Origin: Firmicutes bacterium HGW-Firmicutes-14
GTDB taxonomy: Bacteria; Bacillota; Thermincolia; Thermincolales; UBA2595
Length of the DNA stretch: 64,000 nt
Reading direction: 5' to 3'
Assembly (NCBI GenBank): GCA_002840275.1
Contig: PHAB01000005.1
Coordinates: forward strand, 1-64,000
Part shown: piece after piece, positions 18,615 through 27,825 of the stretch
How the letters are laid out: each line of letters begins with the position of its first letter
Position numbering within the stretch: position 1 is the stretch's first letter
Made by a program: the position numbers and the translations under genes
Notes under the pieces: generated by a model
What the model was told of the DNA's origin: nothing
Seen by the model: the letters and a program-made list of their open reading frames with translations, nothing else
Database searches by the model: none

Positions 18615-18755
18615 ATGACCAAACATATCAAGACCATTAACAGGGTTAACCTTCAGGAAACCGTTAAAAGGGGCGGCTGCAAAGAATGCCAGGCATCCTG
18701 CCAGTCGGCATGCAAGACTTCCTGCACTGTGGGCAACCAGGTCTGTGCTAAATAG
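18615..18755 (+). CDS. scfA: SCIFF peptide precursor (six cysteines in forty-five)
   Basis: ATG 18615 after AGGAGG at 18601-18606. The 46-residue peptide begins MTKHIKTINRVNL and holds six cysteines in the C-terminal half (GGCKECQASCQSACKT, then SCTVGNQVC). This matches the SCIFF family, found almost universally in clostridia, which is modified to thioether (sactionine-type) cross-links by an adjacent radical-SAM enzyme. The maturase gene follows at 18865. A weak hairpin with a T-run (about 18796-18823) lies between them. The biological role of SCIFF remains unknown. Confidence 0.95.
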   Translation: MTKHIKTINRVNLQETVKRGGCKECQASCQSACKTSCTVGNQVCAK

Positions 18756-18864
18756 AGGGCTTACTGCAGAAAAGAAAAGAATCCAAAAAAAACCTGGTCC
18801 AATAGGATTGGGTTAATTTTTTGATAAGGCAACATGATCCATTTCTGATTTGGGGGATTTAAAA

Positions 18865-20226
18865 GTGATACATAAATTTGAATTTGACGGGACCAAAATT
18901 GTGCTTGATGTAAACAGTGGAGCGGTCCATGTGATGGATGAACCGGCCTGGGAAATGGTTGATGATTTTTACGTGCTGGTAAGAGAAGATATGCTGTCTA
19001 AATACCGCCACCGGTACTCAGAAGAACTAATTGGAGAAGTGCTTCAGGAAATGACAAACCTTTATTCTGAAGGTTTGCTGTACTCAGAGGATAAGTTTTC
19101 CGGCCCTGACGACGTTTCTAATGACACCCCTGTGGTTAAATCCCTGTGTTTAAACATTTCTCATGATTGTAACCTCAGGTGCAGGTACTGTTTTGCCGGG
19201 AGCGGGCATTTTGGGGGACAAAGGGCCCTGATGCCTCTGGAAACCGGGACCAGGGCGCTGGATTTCCTGTTGGAGATGTCGGCGGGGAGGCGCCATTGTG
19301 AGGTTGACTTTTTCGGCGGGGAACCTCTGATGAACATGGCTGTGGTCAGAGAATTGGTTTCTTACGGCAGGTCCCGGGCAGCGCAGCTGGGTAAGGAAAT
19401 AAAATTTACCCTGACGACCAATGCCGTATTGCTGGACCGGGAAACGGCGGATTTTTTAAACAATGAAAATATCAGTGTTGTCCTCAGCCTGGATGGGAAG
19501 CCGGAAACCAATGATACCATGAGAAAGACGGTGAACGGCGGGGGCAGCTACTCTATAATAGAACCCAAAATATCTTCCTTTATAAAAGGCCGGAATAACG
19601 AAAATTACATAGTGAGGGGTACCTATACCCGTCATAATACCGGTTTTTGCGGGGATGTCCTGCATCTTGCCGATTTAGGCTACAGGTACGTATCTGTAGA
19701 ACCGGTGGTCGGTATGCCTTGGAATGAATGGAGCATTAGGGAGGCAGACCTGCCCGCTATTTGCAGGGAATATGAGCTGCTGTGCCGGGAATACCTGAAC
19801 AGGATGCAGGAAGGCCGTCCTTTTGAATTCTTTCATTTCAATCTTGACCTTAATAACGGGCCATGCCTCCCCAAGAGGATCTCAGGCTGTGGAGCGGGGT
19901 ATGAATATATGGCTGTAACTCCGGAGGGGGACCTTTATCCGTGTCACCAGTTTGTAGGCAGGGAACAGTACCGGCTGGGCTCCGTTTGGGACGGGATAAC
20001 CGGCCGGCAGGTGGTGGACGGTTTCCGGCAGGCCCATGTATACAACAAAGCGAAATGCCGTGATTGCTGGGCAAAGTTTCACTGCGGGGGCGGCTGCCAC
20101 GCAAATGCCCAACTGGTAAGCGGTTCTGTTATGGAACCCTACCATATAGGCTGTGAGATTGAAAAAAAGCGTCTTGAATGTGCGATTTATATCCAGGTAC
20201 TAAGAGCAGGTAATACTGAGGAATAA
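18865..20226 (+). CDS. scfB: SCIFF radical-SAM maturase (SPASM protein)
   Basis: GTG 18865 with GGGGGA at 18852-18857 is preferred over the in-frame TTG at 18850, which overlaps that site. 453 residues. An N-terminal PqqD-like peptide-recognition domain (about 1-85) is followed by the radical-SAM motif CNLRCRYCF and the GGE motif FFGGEPL. A C-terminal SPASM domain has the expected cysteines (CGAGYEYM, CHQF, CRDCWAKFHCGGGC). It forms the Cys thioether bond on the ScfA peptide encoded just upstream. Confidence 0.95.
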   Translation: MIHKFEFDGTKIVLDVNSGAVHVMDEPAWEMVDDFYVLVREDMLSKYRHRYSEELIGEVLQEMTNLYSEGLLYSEDKFSGPDDVSNDTPVVKSLCLNISHDCNLRCRYCFAGSGHFGGQRALMPLETGTRALDFLLEMSAGRRHCEVDFFGGEPLMNMAVVRELVSYGRSRAAQLGKEIKFTLTTNAVLLDRETADFLNNENISVVLSLDGKPETNDTMRKTVNGGGSYSIIEPKISSFIKGRNNENYIVRGTYTRHNTGFCGDVLHLADLGYRYVSVEPVVGMPWNEWSIREADLPAICREYELLCREYLNRMQEGRPFEFFHFNLDLNNGPCLPKRISGCGAGYEYMAVTPEGDLYPCHQFVGREQYRLGSVWDGITGRQVVDGFRQAHVYNKAKCRDCWAKFHCGGGCHANAQLVSGSVMEPYHIGCEIEKKRLECAIYIQVLRAGNTEE

Positions 20227-20317
20227 TTCAATATAACCAGCTATATGGCGCTATCTTTGTTTTTTTCGCTAAAACATCGTTTACCGGCCAAATCTGACAT
20301 TTGTCGAAAATTTAGTG

Positions 20318-20346
20318 TTTACGGAAAAGGTTTCCTGTGCTATAAT
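20318..20346 (+). promoter_or_regulatory. promoter of the M23 peptidase gene
   Basis: TTTACG (20318-20323), 17-base spacer, perfect TATAAT (20341-20346). The rest of 20227-20403 shows nothing else that I recognise. Confidence 0.65.
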
Positions 20347-20451
20347 AAATTTGGTTTAAATTAATTTATAATGAAAAAATGCCTATAAGGACATCCCAAA
20401 AGAATGTCTTTTTTTATCAAATTTCAGGGATTCGTTCAGAAAGGAGCAGGC

Positions 20452-22278
20452 ATGGCGTCGAACAAGGAAAGTAGCTGCGGATTGTTCGACAGGGCCAGAT
20501 TGGGTATTAGTTCGGCCCTGGAGAATTTCCGCTCCGGAAAGTTTCCTGTGACCAGATTGTTTACTTCCAGCTTCAAACGAACCGGCAAAAAAACCAGGAT
20601 TCTCAAACAAAAATACAGTCATTCACGGACCCGGAATTATCGCCGCAATGACAGCGGTGCCTCCCAATTACTAGCCCAAAAAGGCAGTCCTGCAAGCAAT
20701 AAGGCTGCCATACCCGGCAAATCATTGCCAAAACTTACATTACCCAAATTTACATTATCCAAATTCACATTACCTAAACTTTCATTTTCTAAATTATCGC
20801 TGCCCGCAATCCCGAAGATATCCATTCCAAAATTTACATTAAACCGGTTTTCCCTGCCAAGCTTGTCTTTTAACAGGTATTCGGCGTCCGGCGCCACTTC
20901 CAAAGGGTTTTCTCTGCCCGGGGGTTCGGTGCCGCCCGGTGTCCACCGTTTCCTGAATGTGAAAACCGCTGTAATTGTTTTGTTGATTGTCTGTCTGTTC
21001 AGCACCTTTATTTACGGTAATACAAAGGTTGCTGCTTTTGCCCTTGAAAAAGACGGAAAACAGATTGCGGTTGTTACGGATAAAGAAGCCGCCGAAATAG
21101 CTATTGTTGAGTTAAAAGCAGAGAAAACGGATGCCTGGAAACGGCGTGTTGATGTCACCCAAAAAATTGCCTTTAAGAAAATCCAGGCTAAAAGGTTTGA
21201 TATTGATAAGGTTTCCGGGTTAAAACCTTTGTTAAACAGGGAACTGACATTTGTGGCAGTTGCTACCGGTATTAAAGTCAACGGGGAAGTGGCAGTTGTC
21301 GTTAAAGACGAACAGGAAGCCCTGGATATACTGGAACAATTAAAGGGCTTTTATAATAGCAAAGAAGGTTTTAAGGTTGAAAATATCGCCTTCAGGGAAA
21401 ACGTCGAACTGGTAGATGTCCCTGTCGCCCTGAAAGAAGTTTTGCCTGCAGAAGATGCCCTAAGGCTCCTTAAAGACGGCCGGGAAAAGAAGGTTACCCA
21501 TGTAGTCGAATCCGGTGAGTCCTTGTGGGTGATTGCCCGTAATTATGATATGCATGTGGAAGACCTGCAGAAGGCAAACCCGTCACTTAAGGGAGAGAAG
21601 CTGGATATTGGTCAGGAGTTAAACCTGGTTGCGGTTGAACCCCTCATTAATGTCCAGGTTACCGGGGAAATAACCCTTGAAGAAGCTGTGCCGTATAAGG
21701 TTGTGGTAAAGACCAACAAGAGTATGTGGCGTGGAACGGAAAAAGTTAAAGCCAGCGGTGAAAACGGGTTAAGAAAAGTCACCTACAGGATGGTAATGAG
21801 CAACGGCGAGGTAGTTGACAAAGAAGTTTTAAATGAACAGGTTCTTAAACCTGTCAAGGATAAAGTCGTTGAAAGAGGAACCCGGATTGTTGTTGCCTCC
21901 CGTGGAGGAGGCGGTAAGATTGGCTGGCCAATCAGTGGTAAAATCACTTCCAGTTATGGCCGGCGCTGGGGCAGGATGCATACCGGTCTGGATATTGACG
22001 GTTATAAGGGGCAGCCTATCGGGGCTGCGGCTGACGGCAAGGTGACTTCCACCGGCTGGGAAGGCGCTTATGGCAATATGGTAACCATTAAGCATGACAA
22101 CGGTCTGGTGACCAGGTATGCACACCTTTCCAAAATCAGCGTTTCATCCGGTGACAAGGTGGAGCGTGGCGACCTTATAGGTTATGTGGGTTCCACCGGC
22201 CGGAGTACCGGGTCCCACCTGCATTTTGAAGTGCTCAGCGGGGGCAAATTCCAGAATCCCATGAACTACCTTAAATAA
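20452..22278 (+). CDS. membrane-anchored M23 endopeptidase with LysM and G5 domains
   Basis: ATG 20452 follows AAAGGAGCAG; an in-frame ATG at 20404 lacks a ribosome site. 608 residues: a basic cytoplasmic N-terminus containing pentapeptide repeats (about residues 94-118), one membrane helix (about 165-183), two mixed domains, LysM (about 350-395), G5 (about 400-475) and a C-terminal peptidase M23. The zinc site is visible as HTGLDID and HLHFEV. It should cleave peptidoglycan cross-links outside the membrane while tethered by the helix. It has its own promoter and terminator. Confidence 0.92.
   Translation: MASNKESSCGLFDRARLGISSALENFRSGKFPVTRLFTSSFKRTGKKTRILKQKYSHSRTRNYRRNDSGASQLLAQKGSPASNKAAIPGKSLPKLTLPKFTLSKFTLPKLSFSKLSLPAIPKISIPKFTLNRFSLPSLSFNRYSASGATSKGFSLPGGSVPPGVHRFLNVKTAVIVLLIVCLFSTFIYGNTKVAAFALEKDGKQIAVVTDKEAAEIAIVELKAEKTDAWKRRVDVTQKIAFKKIQAKRFDIDKVSGLKPLLNRELTFVAVATGIKVNGEVAVVVKDEQEALDILEQLKGFYNSKEGFKVENIAFRENVELVDVPVALKEVLPAEDALRLLKDGREKKVTHVVESGESLWVIARNYDMHVEDLQKANPSLKGEKLDIGQELNLVAVEPLINVQVTGEITLEEAVPYKVVVKTNKSMWRGTEKVKASGENGLRKVTYRMVMSNGEVVDKEVLNEQVLKPVKDKVVERGTRIVVASRGGGGKIGWPISGKITSSYGRRWGRMHTGLDIDGYKGQPIGAAADGKVTSTGWEGAYGNMVTIKHDNGLVTRYAHLSKISVSSGDKVERGDLIGYVGSTGRSTGSHLHFEVLSGGKFQNPMNYLK
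20731..20805 (+). repeat. five tandem 15-base units in the M23 gene
   Basis: Five consecutive 15-base units starting AAA encode the pentapeptides KLTLP, KFTLS, KFTLP, KLSFS and KLSLP. Looser copies continue to about 20880 (IPKIS, IPKFTL, NRFSLP). The units lie in the cytoplasmic N-terminal tail of the peptidase. Confidence 0.85.
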
Positions 22279-22295
22279 AAAAATAAGATGATTTA

Positions 22296-22335
22296 AAAGG
22301 CCCTGTGGATAGAAATACCATGGGGCCTTTTTTTG
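22296..22335 (+). terminator. terminator of the M23 peptidase gene
   Basis: AAAGGCCC pairs with GGGCCTTT around an inner TGG/CCA pairing, followed by seven T residues. Confidence 0.85.
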
Positions 22336-22451
22336 GACAAGTTCCATGGAAATGGAAGTATTGCCGTCTATTATACCTTTTAATGAACTGCCTGCTGTGC
22401 TATAATTATATTCTGTAGACAGGGGAATTCTTATATTGGAGGAATGGCAAA

Positions 22452-23063
22452 ATGGCATTTATGAATGCAAGGAAACGGAATAAAACGATGACCTATATTA
22501 TTGTTGCCCTGGTTTCCCTGGGGCTTTTGATAACAACCCTGCCGTCAATAGGTTCATACCTGTTTTCAGGGACGGGTTCAGGGGGTTCTTCAGCGTATTC
22601 TGCCAACAACGACTTTGAATCTGCAATGAACCTGCTTGGACAGGGCAAAGTTAAAGATGCCAATAGAAAATTTGAATCAGCAATTGATAAATATGAAAAA
22701 ATCTTAAAAGAGACTCCCGACGATATCCTGGTGCTGGGGGACCTTGCAACAGCAAAGCATTACACAGGCAACACCGATGAGGCTATCACACTGGTGAAAA
22801 AAGCCCTTGAGATTAATCCCGCTTTTAGTACTGCGAGGATTAATTATGCCATATACCTGTTTGAGGGTAAGGGTGATGTGGATTCAGCCATAGCAGAACT
22901 CGGGAAGATCGAAGAGAGTGACCCCAATTACCAGCGGGCCCAGACTGTTCTGGCCAATATTGAGAATGCAGCCAAAGCGCCTCCCCAGACTTCACCGGCT
23001 CCCGGGGGACCTGTTCCGCCTCCGCCGGGGGGACAGACTCCACCACCGCCCGCAGGCAACTAA
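22452..23063 (+). CDS. membrane-anchored TPR protein with proline-rich tail
   Basis: ATG 22452 after GGAGGAATGGC; a TATAAT at 22401-22406 is a likely -10. 203 residues: a basic start, one membrane helix (about 13-37), then TPR units (about 50-165) and a Gly/Pro-rich C-terminus (PPPPGGQTPPPPAGN). TPR units mediate protein contacts, and the orientation suggests they face outward, near the neighbouring envelope peptidases. No specific partner can be named. Confidence 0.8.
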   Translation: MAFMNARKRNKTMTYIIVALVSLGLLITTLPSIGSYLFSGTGSGGSSAYSANNDFESAMNLLGQGKVKDANRKFESAIDKYEKILKETPDDILVLGDLATAKHYTGNTDEAITLVKKALEINPAFSTARINYAIYLFEGKGDVDSAIAELGKIEESDPNYQRAQTVLANIENAAKAPPQTSPAPGGPVPPPPGGQTPPPPAGN

Positions 23064-23100
23064 TCAGTTAACAAAAATTGAATCATCAATATAAATCTTC

Positions 23101-23130
23101 AAACCTTTGTGAATTCACACAAAGGTTTTT
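23101..23130 (+). terminator. terminator of the TPR gene
   Basis: A perfect 11-bp stem (23101-23111 with 23118-23128), 6-base loop, then TTCTTTG. Confidence 0.8.
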
Positions 23131-23244
23131 CTTTGTCCCGGGGCTTAAGGGGGGACCCCCTGCCCGCCACATTTTACCGGTAGGTTTAGCGGGCAGCAGA
23201 TTGTATAATGAGGACAGAGAGAGAACCAAAGGGAGGAATTGTTC

Positions 23245-24123
23245 ATGGGTAATCTTGCGACCATGGACTCAGGTTTCCTGTTGCAAAAATTGGGCAAACC
23301 GGTTTTTATTTTAGTCCTGTTATCCATGGCTTTTTTAATTTTCAGGCCGGTCACTGCCAAATCTTATATATACAGGACATTTCGGGAAATATCCAAAATT
23401 CAGATGATATGGCAGACCCGGGGGTGGAATGAAATACAGAACCCTCATTTTGTTATCCGTTACAGACCTCAGGACCGTGATATTGTCCCTATGGTGCTGG
23501 ATACTGCGGAAAAAAGCTTTGTACCTGTGAGCAGGCATCTTGATTACCGGTCTCCCGGCAGGACCCTGATAGTTATCTACCCTTCAAAAGAATCCCTGGG
23601 CCGCAGTTTTGGGTGGGAAGCTGACGAAAGTGCCATGGGAGTATATTGGGCCGGGGTGATTAGGGTTTTGTCACCCAGCGCCTGGATAGAAGAACAAGAC
23701 ATTGAAGAGGTCCGCAGGACCTTTGAATCCGACGGGCCCATGGCCCACGAACTATCCCACCTGATGGTTGATTATATTACGGCAGGCAACTATACCCGGT
23801 GGTTTACCGAAGGCGTGGCCCAGTATGTCGAGGCCGGTGTGACCGGATATCGTATGGAACCGAGAGAGGTGAGCCACCCGGATGAGTTGTATCCGCTGGC
23901 TGTCATGGACCGGGAATTTGACAACCTGGCTGACCAGAACATGGCCTACTATGAGTCTTTTCAGGCTGTCAATTACCTCGTAAACACCTATGGCGAGGAA
24001 AGCCTGAAAGAAATTCTTGCACATCTGGGCCGCGGCTATAGCATGGATAAGAGTTTCAATACGGTACTGGGGATATCGATGGACGGGTTTGAAAACGACT
24101 TGAAAAACTGGGTCGTTGAATAG
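23245..24123 (+). CDS. peptidase MA-family metallohydrolase, membrane-anchored
   Basis: ATG 23245 lies 8 bases after GGGAGG; a TATAAT at 23204-23209 may be its -10. 292 residues with an N-terminal signal-anchor (about 15-33) and a gluzincin-type zinc motif MAHELSHLMVDY around residue 168, followed about 20 residues later by WFTEGVAQYVE as third ligand. This layout matches the Peptidase_MA-like family. The substrate is unknown; location between cell-wall genes suggests an envelope role. Confidence 0.85.
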   Translation: MGNLATMDSGFLLQKLGKPVFILVLLSMAFLIFRPVTAKSYIYRTFREISKIQMIWQTRGWNEIQNPHFVIRYRPQDRDIVPMVLDTAEKSFVPVSRHLDYRSPGRTLIVIYPSKESLGRSFGWEADESAMGVYWAGVIRVLSPSAWIEEQDIEEVRRTFESDGPMAHELSHLMVDYITAGNYTRWFTEGVAQYVEAGVTGYRMEPREVSHPDELYPLAVMDREFDNLADQNMAYYESFQAVNYLVNTYGEESLKEILAHLGRGYSMDKSFNTVLGISMDGFENDLKNWVVE

Positions 24124-24130
24124 GATTAAC

Positions 24131-24152
24131 AAGCTGATTTTTGTCAGCTTTT
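24131..24152 (+). terminator. terminator of the MA-peptidase gene
   Basis: AAGCTGA and TCAGCTT arms around a T-rich loop, ending in a run of eight T residues. Confidence 0.88.
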
Positions 24153-24243
24153 TTTTCAGGCAGGAATAATTGATTGAACCTAGAATATACAATAAATGTG
24201 AGTTTTCGACTGTTTTAATGCAGCTTTCCGAGGAGGTAAAAAG

Positions 24244-25494
24244 GTGCATAAGCTCTATATAACAGGTGGCCGGCCATTAAGGGGAACCGTGAAAATCAGC
24301 GGTGCAAAAAATGCGGCCCTGGCTATCATTTCTGCGTCATTGCTTGCCAGTGAACCTGTATGTCTGGAAAACATCCCGTTTATTAATGATGTAAGTGTCC
24401 TGCTGGATATCACTGCCAACCTGGGAGTTACTGTCGAGCGCATGGGACCAAATATGGTCAAAATATCGACTCCCGATTCGATTTCGACGGTTACACCTTA
24501 TAAAGAGGTTAAGAAATTACGGGCTTCGAACCTTCTCCTGGGACCGCTTCTGGCCCGTTTTTGTAATGCTGAAATAGCTCTGCCCGGGGGCTGCAACATC
24601 GGTACCCGGCCTATGGACCTCCATATTAAAGGACTTGAAGCCATGGGGGCCCAGATTACTCTTGAGCATGGGTTTATTAAAGGTTCCTGCAGCAGGCTTA
24701 CCGGCGCCAAGATATATCTTGATTTTCCCAGTGTTGGAGCCACAGAAAACATAATGATGGCCGCGACCCTGGCAAATGGGCAGACGGTATTGGAGAACGT
24801 TGCCAAGGAGCCTGAGATTGTCGACCTGGCAAATTTCCTGAACAGTCTGGGGGCAAAGGTCAGGGGCGCCGGTACTGATGTGATCAAGATTGAAGGTGTG
24901 CAGCAGCTGGGCGGCGGACGTTACCCCGTAATCCCGGATCGCATTGAAGCAGGCACTTTCATGGTAGCAGCGGCAGCCACCGGCGGGGACCTGTTGATTG
25001 AGCAGGTTATCCCCACCCATGTTGAACCTCTGATAGCGAAGCTTCGCGAAGCCAATGTGAAGGTTTTTGAACAGGATGACAATATCAGGGTATTATCTGA
25101 TGAACCTTTAAAGGCAATTGATATAAAAACACTGCCTTATCCCGGGTTTCCCACCGATATGCAGTCACAGATGATGGCGATGCTGACGATGGTTAAAGGC
25201 ACCAGTGTTATTGTTGAGAACGTCTTTGAAAACAGGCTGCAGGTAGCTGATGAGTTCAAGAGGATGGGAGCAAAGATTAAAGTCGAAGGCCGTACTGCCG
25301 TAATACAGGGCATAAAGAGACTGCAGGGGGCCCAGGTCAAGGCATCAGACCTTCGCGCAGGTGCAGCCCTGATTGTGGCCGGGCTGATAGCCGAAGGGGA
25401 TACGGAGATTTGTAATATCCGCTATATTGACCGTGGGTATGAAGGAATAGAGGACAAACTGGTATCTGTTGGAGCAGCTATCAAAAGGGCATAA
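24244..25494 (+). CDS. murA: UDP-N-acetylglucosamine 1-carboxyvinyltransferase
   Basis: GTG 24244 with GAGGAGG upstream; 416 residues. N-terminal KISGAKNAAL and the catalytic loop LPGGCNIGTRP with active-site C117, the residue attacked by fosfomycin, are intact. It transfers enolpyruvate from PEP to UDP-GlcNAc, the first committed step of peptidoglycan synthesis. Firmicutes often have two copies; this could be either. It has its own leader after the MA-peptidase terminator. Confidence 0.97.
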   Translation: MHKLYITGGRPLRGTVKISGAKNAALAIISASLLASEPVCLENIPFINDVSVLLDITANLGVTVERMGPNMVKISTPDSISTVTPYKEVKKLRASNLLLGPLLARFCNAEIALPGGCNIGTRPMDLHIKGLEAMGAQITLEHGFIKGSCSRLTGAKIYLDFPSVGATENIMMAATLANGQTVLENVAKEPEIVDLANFLNSLGAKVRGAGTDVIKIEGVQQLGGGRYPVIPDRIEAGTFMVAAAATGGDLLIEQVIPTHVEPLIAKLREANVKVFEQDDNIRVLSDEPLKAIDIKTLPYPGFPTDMQSQMMAMLTMVKGTSVIVENVFENRLQVADEFKRMGAKIKVEGRTAVIQGIKRLQGAQVKASDLRAGAALIVAGLIAEGDTEICNIRYIDRGYEGIEDKLVSVGAAIKRA

Positions 25495-25612
25495 TTTTTA
25501 TGAATTAAGTAATAATTTATAGGTTTTTCCAATTTTTTGCGAAACCTAGCAGGAAAAAAGGGAAACAGGCAGAAATATAACTATAGCAGAAATTGTCTAA
25601 GGATGTGGTATT

Positions 25613-26893
25613 ATGTCAAAAGGGCAGAGCTTTAAAATGAAGCCTTTGGTAAGACTTGGCATAATATTTATTAGCATAACTGGCGGCGGTACCTTGATTT
25701 GGACCGCGTTTCTTCTTTATTACTTTAAGGCGACTCCTGAACAGATATCAACCCTGTTCACCGGTGTGGCCCCCATTGGCGTGGGCTTTGGACTTGTCCT
25801 CCTGCTGATGGTTAACCGCCTGCTGGTCAGGATTTTTGAGATTTTCCTTGATGTAATAAGCAAGGTAGCAGATAAGGACCTGACCCAGAAGATTGTTTTC
25901 CCCACCAAAGATGTCTTTGGCAGGATGGCAGATGCCTTCAACAAAATGGTCGAGGACATCAGGATGACTATCAAGCAGAACATGGAAACAGCCCATATGG
26001 TTGCCTCTGAAGCAAACCAGGTATCAATTGCTGTTGATCAGGCTACTGCTTCCATCCAGCAGATATCAGCCGCCATCCAGCAGATTGTGGGGGGTACCCA
26101 GGGACAGGCTTACCAGTTAAATGAAACCCTGCAGATAACCTGGGACCTGTCAGCTGCCGTACAGCAAATTGCGGCAAATTCCCAGGCTGCCCATACGGCT
26201 TCCCAGAATGCCTCTGAACTTGCATGTAAAGGAGCCGAGGAAGTAGAAAAAGCTGTTTATAAAATGAATAAGATTTCTGATACTGTTTCCGATTCTGTCC
26301 AGGTAGTTAAGACACTGAACGAAAGGTCTGAACAGATCGGTGAAATAGTGAATGTGATTACATCCTTTGCCGACCAGACCAACCTGCTTGCCCTTAATGC
26401 TGCCATCGAAGCGGCGCGGGCAGGGGAACACGGCCGGGGGTTTGCCGTTGTTGCCGATGAAGTCAGGAAGCTGGCGGAAGGATCAGCCAAGGCAGCCCAG
26501 CAGATTGGAGACCTGATTAAAGAAATTCAGGAAGAGACCTCAAGGGCCGTGAACGCTATGGTGGTCGGAAGCGAGGAAGTCGAAGAGGGTGTGGTCATAG
26601 CCTCCCAGGCCCAGAGCGCCCTGAGTGAGATTGTTGATACCATTAATAAGACCGCACGGATGGTTCAGGAAATATCAACTGCTGCCCAACAGCAGTCCAA
26701 GGGGATTACCCAGGTAGTCCAGGCCATTGATAAGGTGAACAATATTGCCCACCAGGTCTCAGTGGCAACTCAGCAGGTATCAGCTTCCACCCAGCAGCAG
26801 ATGAATACCAATGAACAGGTTAATGCCAATGCCTCGAGGATGGCCCAGTTTGCAGAGGAACTGAGGAAGAGGATTAGCAATTTTAGGGTTTAA
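25613..26893 (+). CDS. methyl-accepting chemotaxis protein lacking a periplasmic sensor
   Basis: ATG 25613; ribosome site weak (AAGGATG). 426 residues with two membrane helices close together (about 10-33 and 45-70) and almost no extracellular loop, then HAMP (about 70-120) and a methyl-accepting domain with the conserved hairpin tip [16 protein letters not shown]. With no ligand-binding domain it may sense membrane state, redox or a partner protein. In the leader, 7-base arms at 25520-25526 and 25542-25548 form an inverted repeat of unknown use. Confidence 0.9.
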   Translation: MSKGQSFKMKPLVRLGIIFISITGGGTLIWTAFLLYYFKATPEQISTLFTGVAPIGVGFGLVLLLMVNRLLVRIFEIFLDVISKVADKDLTQKIVFPTKDVFGRMADAFNKMVEDIRMTIKQNMETAHMVASEANQVSIAVDQATASIQQISAAIQQIVGGTQGQAYQLNETLQITWDLSAAVQQIAANSQAAHTASQNASELACKGAEEVEKAVYKMNKISDTVSDSVQVVKTLNERSEQIGEIVNVITSFADQTNLLALNAAIEAARAGEHGRGFAVVADEVRKLAEGSAKAAQQIGDLIKEIQEETSRAVNAMVVGSEEVEEGVVIASQAQSALSEIVDTINKTARMVQEISTAAQQQSKGITQVVQAIDKVNNIAHQVSVATQQVSASTQQQMNTNEQVNANASRMAQFAEELRKRISNFRV

Positions 26894-26925
26894 TATAAGC
26901 ACGGCTTACATAAGAAGAGAAGTTG

Positions 26926-26945
26926 GGCCATGGAAATCCATGGCC
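26926..26945 (+). terminator. hairpin after the chemoreceptor gene
   Basis: A perfect 9-bp stem (26926-26934 with 26937-26945) with a two-base loop. The following bases are A/T-mixed rather than a T-tract, so termination is likely but weak. Confidence 0.5.
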
Positions 26946-26986
26946 TTAAAAAATTTATGCGGATTTTATGATTGCGGAGGATTGCC

Positions 26987-27775
26987 ATGAGGGTTTGTAC
27001 TTTGGCCAGCGGGAGTTCGGGGAACGCCACATATGTTGAGGGAGACGGCTCAGCTGTCCTGGTTGATGCCGGTCTCAGCGGAAAAGCGGTAATTGAGTTG
27101 TTGGAATCAAGGGGTATTGACCCCCTGGGTCTGGATGGGATACTGGTAACCCATGAACACATTGACCACATCAGGGGCATCGGAGTATTGTCCCGCAAGT
27201 TTGACCTTAAGGTATATGCCACTGAACAGACTTGGGGAGCAGTAACCCCCCTGATAGGAGAAATCAGGGATTATAACCGGTGTATCCTGGAACCGGGAAG
27301 AGAACTGGAAAAAGGAGAACTCAAAATTGAACATTTTGAAACCTCTCATGATGCAGTAGACTCCATCGGGTTTTGCTTTCACAATGAAGGGATTAAAATA
27401 GGAATAACTACGGATACTGGTTTCCTGACCTCTTCGGCAAGAAAAGAGATTGACGGGGCGGATCTGATGATCTTTGAGGCCAATCACGATTTACATATGC
27501 TGAAGAACGGCAGGTATCCCTGGAACCTGAAAAAAAGGATCCTCAGTGACCGGGGTCATTTATCCAATATTGCGGCAGGGCATTGTTTAGCATCCCTTGT
27601 TGGCGGGAAGACTAGCGGTATAGTGCTGGCCCACCTGAGCAAGGAGAACAATATCCCGGAACTGGCATATTCGACAGTGGCAAAGGTGCTCGAGGAATCG
27701 GGTCTCAACCCGGAGAGGGATATCGTCCTGGAGGTGGCCCCCAGGAGTGAGCCGGGAACCTTATGGGAATTTTAG
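26987..27775 (+). CDS. walJ: MBL-fold hydrolase, WalJ/YycJ family
   Basis: ATG 26987 after GCGGAGG; the TTG at 26972 is upstream of that site. 262 residues with LASGSSGNATYVE at the start and the metal motif HEHIDHIRG (HxHxDH) near residue 57, plus H in ETSHDA. The same family is found at the end of the walRKHIJ operon and immediately upstream of htrC in Bacilli, and an htrA gene follows here too. Roles in coordinating cell-wall synthesis, division or DNA repair have been proposed. The WalRK kinase pair itself is absent from the window. Confidence 0.92.
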   Translation: MRVCTLASGSSGNATYVEGDGSAVLVDAGLSGKAVIELLESRGIDPLGLDGILVTHEHIDHIRGIGVLSRKFDLKVYATEQTWGAVTPLIGEIRDYNRCILEPGRELEKGELKIEHFETSHDAVDSIGFCFHNEGIKIGITTDTGFLTSSARKEIDGADLMIFEANHDLHMLKNGRYPWNLKKRILSDRGHLSNIAAGHCLASLVGGKTSGIVLAHLSKENNIPELAYSTVAKVLEESGLNPERDIVLEVAPRSEPGTLWEF

Positions 27776-27825
27776 CGGAAATGATAAGAGTTTTAATTAA
27801 AAAATAACGGAATGGAGGTGTCCTA

